Assembly: GCA_022865865.1 (NCBI GenBank)
Contig: JALHTN010000183.1
Location: 1-6,249, forward strand
DNA length: 6,249 nucleotides
DNA from: Anaerolineales bacterium
GTDB lineage: Bacteria > Chloroflexota > Anaerolineae > Anaerolineales > UBA4823
Direction: 5' to 3'
This document shows, piece after piece, positions 1-6,249 of the stretch; positions within the stretch are counted from its first letter, which is position 1; the number at the start of each line of letters is the position of its first letter. The notes beneath the pieces are model-generated. The model saw nothing but the letters and a program-made list of their open reading frames with translations, was not told the origin of the DNA and searched no databases. Made by a program: the position numbers and the translations under genes.

Positions 1-2154
1 GATTTCCCAGATATGGACATTGCCTGGTTCTGACTGGTGCAGGTCACGGATCTCGAGGCGCAGTGTTTGTACCCGGATGGGTTCAGTGAAATCGAATACA
101 GCTTCTGGTCCCTCTACACTTCCTTGAAAGGTCTTCACGAATTCAACCGGCGCGGAGTTTGGAGCAGGATGCAGCACTGCGTTGATTTCTGCTTCAGTGC
201 TGCCGATTATAACCGAGACCCCACGGATCGTCCGTGGCGTGGGGTATACCAGCTCGATTATGGCCGGGTTTGCTTCAAAAGTGCGTCCCAGGGTGTGGGG
301 ATCACCATCGAAGATGTGTCCTACCTCACCCATATCCAGCAAGGAGTAATTTACCACTACAGGCTCTCCATCGATCACAATTTCTGCTGAGCGCAATACC
401 AGACGTTCCTGGCGCTCCTCTTCCATAATCCTGTCGATCTGATCGATATATCCCATACGCACGAAGAAAAACCCGGGTGCTCCGTTGGGGTAGGGCAGCA
501 TCTCCTCCACCTGGATATCTTTGAATTTCCCACTTTCATGCGTCATCTGCAATTCATCAGGTGTCATCACGAACAGTGTATGCTGATCGAGGGTCTTGAG
601 CCGGGAGATATGACCATGGACACTCCCAACCTGGATCGGTAAGGGATCGCCGAGAAAGAAGCGTGCAACCACATCAGTGCCATTTGCCCAGGTCGGTGAA
701 AGAATAATTTCTGTCTCCGGAGAATCCCTGAGGTAGCTGGCAATTCTAGGAAAAAGCTGCTGGGCACCATACTGCATTCCCCCTAAACCATAATCCTGGT
801 ACCAGGTGTCTGCGTTCACCAAGACATCCCGGAGCATGAACAGGTTGGTGAAGGTAAGAACCACGAACAGGCTGGTTGCCAGTGCTCTGCGGGGGAGGTG
901 TTTGCTTTCCAGCCAGGTCATGGTGTAGTTTATTCCCAGCGCGATCAGGATGACTGCGGGAATGATAAAAGCCAATACCCGGGTAATACCGATTTCAACT
1001 ATTGCACCTCCAACAGGAATAACCACTATACAAATTAACAGGGTCCGGTATGCGGAGGATCTGAATCTGCGGATTGCCAGAATGAGACCCAGGACCGCGA
1101 AAGGAATGAAAACCGGAAATATATGCCCGTATCCTTTCATCAAATGGCGAATGAGATCGCGTTGGTTGGGGATAAACCAATAACCAGGACTCAGCCCGAG
1201 CAGGTACTCTGATCCAAATTGAGAGAGCTTTTCATTTAGAGCAATTGGCTGCAGCCAATAGGAATCGAGGGTGCGCAGGTGTTCAAATGGGGCTGCAGGA
1301 TGGCTGATCATGAATCGCAGGTAGGGTAAGGCCAATATGATTGCCAGTGCTAAACCTCTTAATAGAAGTTTCCTGTTCTGCCAATGGTAACCCGCGTCAG
1401 ATAGCAGGAGCAGGAAACCAGTCAAAATGATCACAACCTGCCCCGGGCTGTAGGTGTAAAATGCCAGAGCACCCAGAAGGATTGAATAGTACAGGTAATG
1501 AGTCGAACGGTAGCGGTAGAGCAAATAAGTGTATAAGAATAGGGCAAAAAATGAAACGAAGAGCGCCGTTTCGAAAGCAGTTCGCGAGTGCAGAAACCAG
1601 GCGGGTGCTATCGAGAGCAGAGAAACACCTGCCCACCAGTATGGGATCTTGTATATACTGCGCAGCATAAGGCTAACGGATATAGCCGCAAGCATGCTGA
1701 ATAAGACTGATGTAGCCCGGGTGATGTAAACTGATTTGCCGAAGAGGATATAAGGCAGCACCTGGGTATACACGCTTGTGCTCAGGTTGTAATAAGGTCC
1801 ATTTTTGAAATATGTTGGTAAGAATGTCCCTTCTTCATCCCGCAAATTGTCCCGCACCAGATTCGCAGCGGCCACAGTCTGGATAGCTTCATCGCTGAAA
1901 AAAAAGATCGGGAAGCGAGTCAGCCCGACCAAGTGGGTAAGCAAATAAACCAGCAGGGCTAACCCAAATAAGATCACCTCGAGTGACTTGGGGAATTTAT
2001 AACACCCTTGTTTTACTCTCTGGGATAGACTGCTTCTTCTTTGGGGTGGGGGGGTATGATTATTTGGTTGAGTTTCCGCACGCTTGTTTTTTAGGATCAC
2101 CCTAGAATCCGGATGCGAGGCAGCTTCATATGGAGATTGCAATTCCAGGACCAT
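1..2154 (-). CDS. GT-C fold (GT39/PMT-like) membrane glycosyltransferase with C-terminal discoidin-like domain, 3' end cut by window
   Basis: The frame is open for 718 codons from ATG 2154 to the left edge, so the C-terminus is missing. An in-frame TAA lies five codons upstream of the ATG. Residues 1-55 are polar, basic and proline-rich, probably cytoplasmic. About 11 hydrophobic segments follow, near 57-77, 147-166, 170-190, 192-213, 220-235, 238-252, 263-279, 342-361, 370-388, 389-412 and 422-440. The first outer loop carries FFFSDEA (84-90); its Asp88-Glu89 pair fits the acidic catalytic motif of GT-C enzymes. HSRTAFE (189-195) resembles the conserved Arg/Glu patch of GT39 proteins. Residues 441-577 form a soluble domain. 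Residues about 588-718 look like an F5/8 type C (discoidin) beta-sandwich, with FDGDPHT (616-622), AIIELVYP (631-638) and VHIWEI (713-718). By family, such enzymes move a sugar from a polyprenyl-phosphate donor to an acceptor outside the membrane; the substrate cannot be read here. There is no clear Shine-Dalgarno sequence, so translation may be coupled to the ORF ending 2 nt upstream. TTG 2160 and GTG 2100 are alternative starts. Confidence 0.85.
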   Translation of the reverse strand, partial: MVLELQSPYEAASHPDSRVILKNKRAETQPNNHTPPPQRRSSLSQRVKQGCYKFPKSLEVILFGLALLVYLLTHLVGLTRFPIFFFSDEAIQTVAAANLVRDNLRDEEGTFLPTYFKNGPYYNLSTSVYTQVLPYILFGKSVYITRATSVLFSMLAAISVSLMLRSIYKIPYWWAGVSLLSIAPAWFLHSRTAFETALFVSFFALFLYTYLLYRYRSTHYLYYSILLGALAFYTYSPGQVVIILTGFLLLLSDAGYHWQNRKLLLRGLALAIILALPYLRFMISHPAAPFEHLRTLDSYWLQPIALNEKLSQFGSEYLLGLSPGYWFIPNQRDLIRHLMKGYGHIFPVFIPFAVLGLILAIRRFRSSAYRTLLICIVVIPVGGAIVEIGITRVLAFIIPAVILIALGINYTMTWLESKHLPRRALATSLFVVLTFTNLFMLRDVLVNADTWYQDYGLGGMQYGAQQLFPRIASYLRDSPETEIILSPTWANGTDVVARFFLGDPLPIQVGSVHGHISRLKTLDQHTLFVMTPDELQMTHESGKFKDIQVEEMLPYPNGAPGFFFVRMGYIDQIDRIMEEERQERLVLRSAEIVIDGEPVVVNYSLLDMGEVGHIFDGDPHTLGRTFEANPAIIELVYPTPRTIRGVSVIIGSTEAEINAVLHPAPNSAPVEFVKTFQGSVEGPEAVFDFTEPIRVQTLRLEIRDLHQSEPGNVHIWEI
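2048..2054 (-). repeat. C7 homopolymer in the 5' part of the glycosyltransferase gene
   Basis: The coding strand has seven C in a row, then an A and four more C, across codons 34-38 (Thr-Pro-Pro-Pro-Gln). The tract lies in the predicted disordered cytoplasmic tail, before the first membrane segment. Gaining or losing one base would shift the frame early and abolish the protein. Tracts of this kind sometimes cause phase variation, but seven bases is short, so this may be chance. Confidence 0.4.
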
Positions 2155-2156
2155 AC

Positions 2157-2399
2157 TCAATCTGGTGGATTAAGCAAATTCTTGCCAGGTAAATATCTTC
2201 GAGCTAAGCTTACTGGCTTGATTTTCCCTCCCAAGTAAGGTTTATTGGGTTCAGCCTCTATCTTGACCAGACTGATTCTAACCGTGAGTTGTGGCTCCAG
2301 ATAGCTATCACCCGGGTGTAAGCAGGCATCAGGATCACTCTCAGGGTTCAGCTTATTACCAATGTTGTTTGCAGTTTCACCTGTTTGTGTTGATTCCAT
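2157..2399 (-). CDS. Possible small hypothetical protein (80 aa) between the dehydrogenase and glycosyltransferase genes
   Basis: An ATG at 2399 follows the dehydrogenase stop by 23 bp and is preceded by GGGGAG, with 9 nt between the GGAG core and the ATG. The 80-codon frame ends in TGA at 2159-2157, leaving only 2 nt before the glycosyltransferase ATG. The product is hydrophilic, with an acidic N-terminal half and a basic C-terminal half. It has no signal peptide, membrane segment or motif I recognise; the most protein-like stretch is LTVRISLVKIEAE (38-50). The case for a real gene is its ribosome binding site, its fit in the gap, and the lack of a Shine-Dalgarno sequence on the downstream gene, which would suit translational coupling. 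Against it are the short length, unremarkable codon use with low GC at third positions, and no recognised family. It may be a chance ORF in a spacer, or a leader ORF whose role is only to couple translation. No function is proposed. Confidence 0.35.
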   Translation of the reverse strand: MESTQTGETANNIGNKLNPESDPDACLHPGDSYLEPQLTVRISLVKIEAEPNKPYLGGKIKPVSLARRYLPGKNLLNPPD

Positions 2400-2408
2400 T
2401 TCGAGGCA

Positions 2409-2412
2409 CTCC
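2409..2412 (-). promoter_or_regulatory. Ribosome binding site for the small 80-aa ORF
   Basis: GGAG, within GGGGAG on the minus strand, sits 9 nt before ATG 2399. It is the main sequence support for translation of this small ORF and lies between the dehydrogenase stop and that ATG. Confidence 0.4.
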
Positions 2413-2422
2413 CCGAAAGTAC

Positions 2423-3592
2423 TTACCTCAATCCAGTCTCCATGCGGGCTATTACCAGGCGTTGGATCTCGCTGGTGCCCTCATAGATTTCGGTGATCTT
2501 GGCATCACGAAAATAACGCTCTACGGGTAATTCTCTCGAGTAACCACTGCCACCATGGATTTGAATGGCAGCGTGGGAGATAAACATCGAGGTTTCAGAG
2601 GAGAACAGCTTGGCGATCGAAGCTTCGAGAGAGAAACGTTCTCCCGTCGATTTAGAACGTTCTTTTGCCATTGCAGCGTTATATACTAACAGGCGGGAGG
2701 CTTCGAGACGTGTTTTCATGTCAGCCAGCTTAAATGAAATACCCTGAAACTCACCGATTTTCCTGCTAAAAGCTTCACGTTCTTGTGCGTATTTAAGACT
2801 GGCTTCATATGCAGCACCAGAGATACCCAGGGCCTGGGTAGCAACACCAATTCGCCCGACATCTAGGACAGCCATGGCGATCTTGAAACCTTGCCCCTCT
2901 TCTCCCAGCCGGTTTTCAACTGGTACTTTGCAATCTTCAAATAAGATTTCGCTGGTAGCCGAAGCCCGGATACCCAACTTGGGCTCTTTCTTTCCTACGC
3001 TGAATCCCGGCAAGTTCTTGTCGATGATGAAGGCGGTGATACCTTTATGCTTCTTTTCTGGTTCTGTCATCGCGAATACCACGATGTAATCAGCTACCGG
3101 TCCGCTGGTGACCCAGGATTTGCGGCCATTAAGCACATAATGACCACCATTTTTGACAGCCAGGCAGACCAGAGACCCGGCATCCGATCCTGCCATCGGC
3201 TCGGTCAGAGAGTATGCGCCGACCGATTTACCAGAGGCTACTGGGGGCAAAAATTTTTGCTTCTGCTCTTCACTGCCGAATTTTTGGATGCCGTAGCAGT
3301 ACAGCGAATTATTCACTGACATGATGATGCCATGGGAGGCATCTACCTTGGAAATCTCTTCCAAGGCAAGTACGTAGGACAGGGTATCCATCTCAACGCC
3401 CCCGTATTCTTCTGCTACCTCTATACCCATGAATCCCATTTCACCCATTTTCATGATGGTATCGTAAGGGAATTCGCCACTCTCATCAAATTCCGCCGCG
3501 ATTGGCGCGATCTCCTTTTGGGCGAACTCGCGCGCGGTCTGGCGGATCATCTCATGTTCTTCTGTGAAGGGGAACAAATAGTTGCTGCTCAT
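2423..3592 (-). CDS. Acyl-CoA dehydrogenase, short-chain/butyryl-CoA type
   Basis: This 389-residue flavoprotein oxidises an acyl-CoA to the trans-2-enoyl-CoA, normally passing electrons to electron-transfer flavoprotein, as in fatty-acid or branched-chain amino-acid breakdown. The order is typical: an N-terminal helical domain (about 1-120), a middle beta domain with the flavin-contacting YSLTEPMAGSDAGS (127-140) and WVTSG (160-164), and a C-terminal helical domain. QIHGGSGYSRE (344-354), running on to Arg362-Asp363, matches the second family signature. Glu371 in IYEGTSEIQ is at the catalytic-base position of the short- and medium-chain enzymes, unlike long-chain and isovaleryl types. Length is normal for the family. 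The start is ATG 3592, because GGAGG lies 5 nt upstream and the protein begins as the family does. The frame stays open to a start at 3829, but that would add 79 unrelated residues across the promoter and into gatC on the opposite strand. Exact chain-length specificity cannot be decided from sequence. Confidence 0.96.
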   Translation of the reverse strand: MSSNYLFPFTEEHEMIRQTAREFAQKEIAPIAAEFDESGEFPYDTIMKMGEMGFMGIEVAEEYGGVEMDTLSYVLALEEISKVDASHGIIMSVNNSLYCYGIQKFGSEEQKQKFLPPVASGKSVGAYSLTEPMAGSDAGSLVCLAVKNGGHYVLNGRKSWVTSGPVADYIVVFAMTEPEKKHKGITAFIIDKNLPGFSVGKKEPKLGIRASATSEILFEDCKVPVENRLGEEGQGFKIAMAVLDVGRIGVATQALGISGAAYEASLKYAQEREAFSRKIGEFQGISFKLADMKTRLEASRLLVYNAAMAKERSKSTGERFSLEASIAKLFSSETSMFISHAAIQIHGGSGYSRELPVERYFRDAKITEIYEGTSEIQRLVIARMETGLR

Positions 3593-3597
3593 AGCAT

Positions 3598-3602
3598 CCT
3601 CC
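3598..3602 (-). promoter_or_regulatory. Ribosome binding site deciding the acyl-CoA dehydrogenase start
   Basis: GGAGG on the minus strand lies 5 nt before ATG 3592. This near-perfect site marks the internal ATG as the true start rather than the far upstream start of the open frame at 3829. Confidence 0.85.
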
Positions 3603-3626
3603 GTGATCAAATCAGTGGTTGGCGAG

Positions 3627-3635
3627 ATTATAGCA
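3627..3635 (-). promoter_or_regulatory. Extended -10 promoter for the acyl-CoA dehydrogenase unit
   Basis: The minus strand reads TGC-TATAAT: a perfect -10 hexamer (3632-3627) with the TGn extension. No good -35 box is present; the hexamer at 17-bp spacing is AAAACT (3655-3650). Extended -10 promoters often tolerate a poor -35. Transcription would start near 3620, giving a leader of about 28 nt that contains the GGAGG site. Confidence 0.7.
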
Positions 3636-3645
3636 TGCCTGAATA

Positions 3646-3669
3646 GTAAAGTTTTACAGGCCTGATCAG
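3646..3669. promoter_or_regulatory. Cluster of three adjoining palindromes between divergent promoters, possible operator
   Basis: Three short palindromes adjoin or overlap: GTAAA-GT-TTTAC (3646-3657), CAGGCCTG (3657-3664) and CTGATCAG (3662-3669). The first covers the -35 region of the leftward promoter, and the last ends 5 bp before the -35 box of the gat promoter. A second TGATCA is at 3604-3609 in the dehydrogenase leader. The position suits a dimeric repressor or activator acting on one or both units, but no regulator gene is in the window and short palindromes arise by chance. Confidence 0.35.
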
Positions 3670-3674
3670 CCCGC

Positions 3675-3702
3675 TTGACACTTCCAGAAAGTGGGATATA
3701 CT
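3675..3702 (+). promoter_or_regulatory. Sigma-70-type promoter of the gatCAB operon
   Basis: A perfect -35 box TTGACA (3675-3680) is followed after 16 bp by TATACT (3697-3702), one mismatch from the -10 consensus. The predicted transcription start is near 3709, so the leader is only about 16 nt and holds just the gatC ribosome binding site. This points to strong, probably constitutive expression, as expected for a translation enzyme. Confidence 0.8.
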
Positions 3703-3714
3703 GGCGAGAGATTT

Positions 3715-3718
3715 GGAG
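3715..3718 (+). promoter_or_regulatory. Ribosome binding site deciding the gatC start
   Basis: GGAG lies 6 nt before ATG 3725 and selects it over the in-frame TTG at 3713, which overlaps this site and lies only a few bases after the predicted transcription start. Confidence 0.75.
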
Positions 3719-3724
3719 AAACCC

Positions 3725-4054
3725 ATGAGCAATGAAAAACAACCGATCACACCAGACCTTTTTGACCACCTCGTCACTTTGGCTTCCTTGGAGCTCTCCC
3801 AAGAGGAGGCGGAATACCTGCGCCAGCAATTAAATAATCAAATGAAAGCGATTGATGAGCTTGAAGCCATCCCTCTCAGCGACGAGACGGCGATCACTAC
3901 GCATGGCGTGCCTTACACACCACAAATCACACCAGCTATCCGGGACGATCAGTGGCAAGCCTGCCCGAATCCGGAAGAGATTCTTGCCCAGGCGCCTGAA
4001 GTTAGAGATGGATATGTGGTTGTCCCTGATATCCCACACACCGATTTAGAATAA
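3725..4054 (+). CDS. gatC: Asp-tRNA(Asn)/Glu-tRNA(Gln) amidotransferase subunit C
   Basis: This 109-residue protein is the small GatC subunit, which wraps around the GatA-GatB interface and stabilises the GatCAB complex in the cytoplasm. Family features are the N-terminal helix HLVTLASLELSQEE (15-28), a second helix with QQLNNQMKAIDELEAI (34-49), the central RDD (73-75) that follows a proline-rich stretch, and the closing APEVRDGYVVVP (90-101). Length is normal or slightly long for GatC. It is the first gene of gatC-gatA-gatB and ends 8 nt before gatA, so it is very likely co-transcribed and translationally linked with gatA. The start is ATG 3725, set by GGAG 6 nt upstream; a TTG four codons earlier is less likely. 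The first 79 codons of the long minus-strand frame at 3592-3829 overlap this gene only in antisense and are not coding. Confidence 0.96.
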   Translation: MSNEKQPITPDLFDHLVTLASLELSQEEAEYLRQQLNNQMKAIDELEAIPLSDETAITTHGVPYTPQITPAIRDDQWQACPNPEEILAQAPEVRDGYVVVPDIPHTDLE

Positions 4055-4062
4055 CCAAGCCT

Positions 4063-5655
4063 ATGGAACTCCCCGACTTACCAGCCCACACGCTGACATA
4101 TCTAATCCGCCGCCGGGAAATTTCTGCCATGCAGGCCCTTGATGCAGCCTTGGAAAGAATTTCAGCTGTCGATGGTCGACCTGGCAGGCTGGCTCCCATT
4201 GACAGCTCTGCTGAGGATGCGGAAAAAGTGCATGCCTTCATCACCCTGACTCCAGAGCGAGCGCGCGCCCAAGCCGAGCAAGTTGATAGAAAAATATCGC
4301 AAGGTGAAGACCCGGGTCCCCTAGCTGGTGTGCCGTTTACGGTAAAAGATATTTACTGTGTTCAGGGTACTCCATCCACGGCAGGTTCCCGCATCCTGGG
4401 AAATTTTGTTGCGCCATATACTGCCACGCCAGTCTCCCGGTTGGAGGCTGCTGGTGGCTTGATGCTTGGAAAAGTCAATCTGGATGAGTTCACTTATGGT
4501 TCGTCCAATGAATCTTCTGCCTTTCAACCCAGCCCCCGCAATCCATGGAATTTGGAGCGTGTCCCCGGAGGTTCATCCGGAGGCAGTGCTGCGGCAGTGG
4601 CGGCCGGGGAGGGTGCTTTATCCCTGGGTACTGATACAGCCGGCTCGATCCGCCAACCAGCTGCATTCTGCGGCGTGGTGGGGATGAAACCCACCTACGG
4701 GCGGGTGTCTCGTTACGGGTTAATCGCTTTTGGATCTTCCCTGGATTGTCCGGGACCAGTCGCGTCTAATGTGACGGATGCGGCGCTGATGTTGAATGTC
4801 ATTGCCGGACCAGATTCACATGATGGCACAGCAGCCAACCTGGCAGTCCCAGACTTTACCAAAGACTTAAAAAAGGATATCAGGGGCTTACGCATCGGTC
4901 TTTCACCGGATTATTTCCGCATCACCTATATTGATCCGCTCACTGGAGAATTTGACCAGCAGCCGATATCCTCGGAAATCGAGTCAGCAGTGTTGAGTGC
5001 GGCAGGTTATTTAGCCCAGATGGGAGCAGATATTGTTGAAGATATACCCATGCCGCACACTCAATACGGCGTTCCGGTCTATTTCGTGATTTCACGTGTC
5101 GAAGCGGCTTCAAATCTGCACCGCTATGATGGTGTTAAGTATGGCTTTCGCACGCCTGACCGCGTTGCGGATTTACCGGAGCTGTATCGAAAATCCCGCG
5201 CTGAAGGTTTTGGCATCCAGCCTAAACTGCGCATCCTCATGGGGATGTATGTCAGCGCAGCACAGTATAGTAAACAGTATTACAACCGTGCCTTAGGTGT
5301 GCGCACCTTGATCAGGAATGATTTTGAGCAGGTATTTGACCCCCAAGGTGAACACCGTCTGGACGCCTTGCTGACACCCACCACGCCAACCACGGCGTTC
5401 CCGATGGGAGATATCTATGGTGATTCAGTCCTCATGCAGTATGCTGACCAGCTGACGGTGCCCGCCAACCACGCAGGAGTCCCGGGTATTTCACTGCCGG
5501 CCGGTTTTGCTGAGGATGGATTGCCGATCGGCGTGCAGCTGCTCGGTCCGGATTTCTCGGAAGCCAGGCTGCTGCAGATTGGTCGTGCCTTTGAGCTGGC
5601 AAGTGAAGGAGAAGAATGGCGAAAACGACGGCCAGCTATTCTCAAGACAGCTTAG
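4063..5655 (+). CDS. gatA: Asp-tRNA(Asn)/Glu-tRNA(Gln) amidotransferase subunit A (glutaminase)
   Basis: This amidase-signature enzyme hydrolyses glutamine and sends the ammonia to GatB for conversion of Glu-tRNA(Gln) and/or Asp-tRNA(Asn). The Ser-cisSer-Lys triad is complete: Lys95 in GVPFTVKD, Ser171 in PGGSSGGSAAA (168-178), and nucleophile Ser195 in TDTAGSIRQPAAFCG (190-204). The 24-residue spacing of the two serines matches known GatA proteins. GMKPTYGRVSRYGL (207-220) is a GatA hallmark that separates it from other amidases. Two features stand out. At 530 residues it is longer than the usual roughly 485, with extra sequence near 38-56 (before VHAFITLTPERA) and near 287-303. The motif reads TDTAGS where most GatA have TDTGGS. 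The start ATG follows the gatC stop by 8 nt and lacks a clear Shine-Dalgarno site, implying coupling. gatB starts 36 nt after its stop. All catalytic residues are present, so it should be active. Confidence 0.97.
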   Translation: MELPDLPAHTLTYLIRRREISAMQALDAALERISAVDGRPGRLAPIDSSAEDAEKVHAFITLTPERARAQAEQVDRKISQGEDPGPLAGVPFTVKDIYCVQGTPSTAGSRILGNFVAPYTATPVSRLEAAGGLMLGKVNLDEFTYGSSNESSAFQPSPRNPWNLERVPGGSSGGSAAAVAAGEGALSLGTDTAGSIRQPAAFCGVVGMKPTYGRVSRYGLIAFGSSLDCPGPVASNVTDAALMLNVIAGPDSHDGTAANLAVPDFTKDLKKDIRGLRIGLSPDYFRITYIDPLTGEFDQQPISSEIESAVLSAAGYLAQMGADIVEDIPMPHTQYGVPVYFVISRVEAASNLHRYDGVKYGFRTPDRVADLPELYRKSRAEGFGIQPKLRILMGMYVSAAQYSKQYYNRALGVRTLIRNDFEQVFDPQGEHRLDALLTPTTPTTAFPMGDIYGDSVLMQYADQLTVPANHAGVPGISLPAGFAEDGLPIGVQLLGPDFSEARLLQIGRAFELASEGEEWRKRRPAILKTA

Positions 5656-5691
5656 GCTGGTACCTGCCATTAGAGCGATAATAACCCTGAA

Positions 5692-6249
5692 ATGAGTGCA
5701 ATTTCTATGTCCGCATACGAAGCCGTAATTGGTCTTGAAACCCACATCCAAATCAATACCACAACCAAAATTTTTTGTACCTGTAAAGCGGATTCTTGGA
5801 ATGACCCACCGAATACCAATATTTGCCCGGTATGCACTGGGCTGCCAGGGGTACTGCCGGTATTAAATGGGCGGGTGGTGGAGAAAGCTGCCCTTTTAGC
5901 CGCAGCCATGCAGGCTGACGTTCAGCCGGTATCCTATTTTGACCGCAAAAACTACTTCTATCCAGACCTGCCAAAGGGTTACCAGATCTCGCAGTACGAT
6001 CAGCCATTGGCGCAAGGTGGTTGCATGGATGTGCCCATGCCTGATGGGCAAGTCCGTCGGGTTTCGATCCACAAACTACATATCGAAGAGGATGCTGGAA
6101 AGACAATCAATGAGAATGGTCAACGTCTGATCGATTTCAACCGCTGCGGAGTGCCTTTGATTGAGATGGTTACCGGACCCGATCTTCGTTCGGCTGAAGA
6201 AGCCGCCCAATATCTGATCCGCTTGCGGCAGCTCTTACGCTGGTTGGGC
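5692..6249 (+). CDS. gatB: Asp-tRNA(Asn)/Glu-tRNA(Gln) amidotransferase subunit B, 5' part
   Basis: The first 186 codons of GatB are present and the frame runs off the right edge; the full protein is usually about 480 residues. GatB binds the mischarged tRNA, phosphorylates its Glu or Asp side chain with ATP, and amidates it with ammonia from GatA. Seen here are AVIGLETHIQ (11-20), four cysteines in C29-x-C31 and C45-x-x-C48 (the zinc-site pattern of the family), GLPGVLPVLN (50-59), FDRKNYFYPDLPKGYQISQY (83-102), HIEEDAGK (129-136) and DFNRCGVPLIEMVT (147-160). The cradle-domain active-site region is therefore intact; the C-terminal helical and tail (YqeY-like) domains lie outside. The start is uncertain: ATG 5692 is the first ATG after an in-frame TAG at 5671, while ATG 5707 gives MSAYEAVIGLE, closer to the usual family beginning. 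Neither has a strong ribosome binding site. Confidence 0.96.
   Translation, partial: MSAISMSAYEAVIGLETHIQINTTTKIFCTCKADSWNDPPNTNICPVCTGLPGVLPVLNGRVVEKAALLAAAMQADVQPVSYFDRKNYFYPDLPKGYQISQYDQPLAQGGCMDVPMPDGQVRRVSIHKLHIEEDAGKTINENGQRLIDFNRCGVPLIEMVTGPDLRSAEEAAQYLIRLRQLLRWLG

Noticed and set aside
37..390. 117-codon plus-strand ORF
   Set aside because: It lies antisense to the continuous glycosyltransferase frame, which shows clear domain structure here. The ORF product has no recognisable features.
2022..2054. Possible G-quadruplex on the plus strand
   Set aside because: Only three closely spaced G-runs are present. The fourth needs a loop of about 18 nt, so a stable quadruplex is not supported.
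3332..3646. 104-codon plus-strand ORF opposite the dehydrogenase start
   Set aside because: It is antisense to the conserved N-terminal half of the dehydrogenase and runs through its promoter, with no family resemblance.
3593..3829. 79-residue N-terminal extension of the acyl-CoA dehydrogenase frame
   Set aside because: It crosses both divergent promoters and overlaps gatC in antisense, and its sequence is unlike the family. ATG 3592 has an excellent ribosome binding site and gives the normal family N-terminus.
5656..5691. Terminator or regulatory hairpin between gatA and gatB
   Set aside because: The 36-nt gap has no convincing stem or T-run; it is a plain intra-operon spacer.
5753..6106. 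117-codon minus-strand ORF
   Set aside because: It is antisense to gatB, whose motifs are unambiguous across this stretch, so it is a shadow frame.
1..6249. CRISPR array, tRNA or rRNA gene, insertion sequence or toxin-antitoxin pair
   Set aside because: I looked on both strands and saw no repeated spacers, cloverleaf, transposase motifs or inverted-repeat ends; nearly the whole window is accounted for by coding sequence.

Overview
The window looks like a chromosomal segment of a free-living bacterium with moderate GC content. It carries two divergent transcription units facing away from a 132-bp intergenic region (3593-3724). Two protein features fit Chloroflexota, perhaps Anaerolineae: a multi-membrane GT39-like glycosyltransferase with a large outer domain, and an elongated GatA with an extra N-terminal segment. 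This placement is an inference from protein character; there is no rRNA or marker gene to confirm it.

Rightward unit (3675-6249): a near-consensus promoter drives gatC-gatA-gatB, the three subunits of the tRNA-dependent amidotransferase GatCAB. GatA releases ammonia from glutamine, GatB activates and amidates the mischarged aminoacyl-tRNA, and GatC holds the two together. gatC and gatA are complete. gatB is cut by the right edge after 186 codons.

Leftward unit (3635 down to 1): an extended -10 promoter leads into a complete short-chain-type acyl-CoA dehydrogenase. After it comes a doubtful 80-residue ORF with a good ribosome binding site, and then a GT-C membrane glycosyltransferase that is open for 718 codons to the left edge without a stop. 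The part of its C-terminus visible here looks like a discoidin (F5/8 type C)-like beta domain placed outside the membrane. The reading direction and tight spacing suggest co-transcription, but no shared pathway between the dehydrogenase and the glycosyltransferase is apparent.

No tRNA, rRNA, CRISPR array, insertion sequence, riboswitch or clear terminator was seen, and no gap over 300 bp lacks a gene call. If the small ORF at 2157-2399 is rejected, 2155-2422 becomes a 268-bp spacer with no other recognised signal. Most of the window is ordinary housekeeping sequence, and I do not see a new multi-gene system. The points worth a second look are the glycosyltransferase architecture, the small coupled ORF, the palindrome cluster between the divergent promoters, and the departures of GatA from its family.
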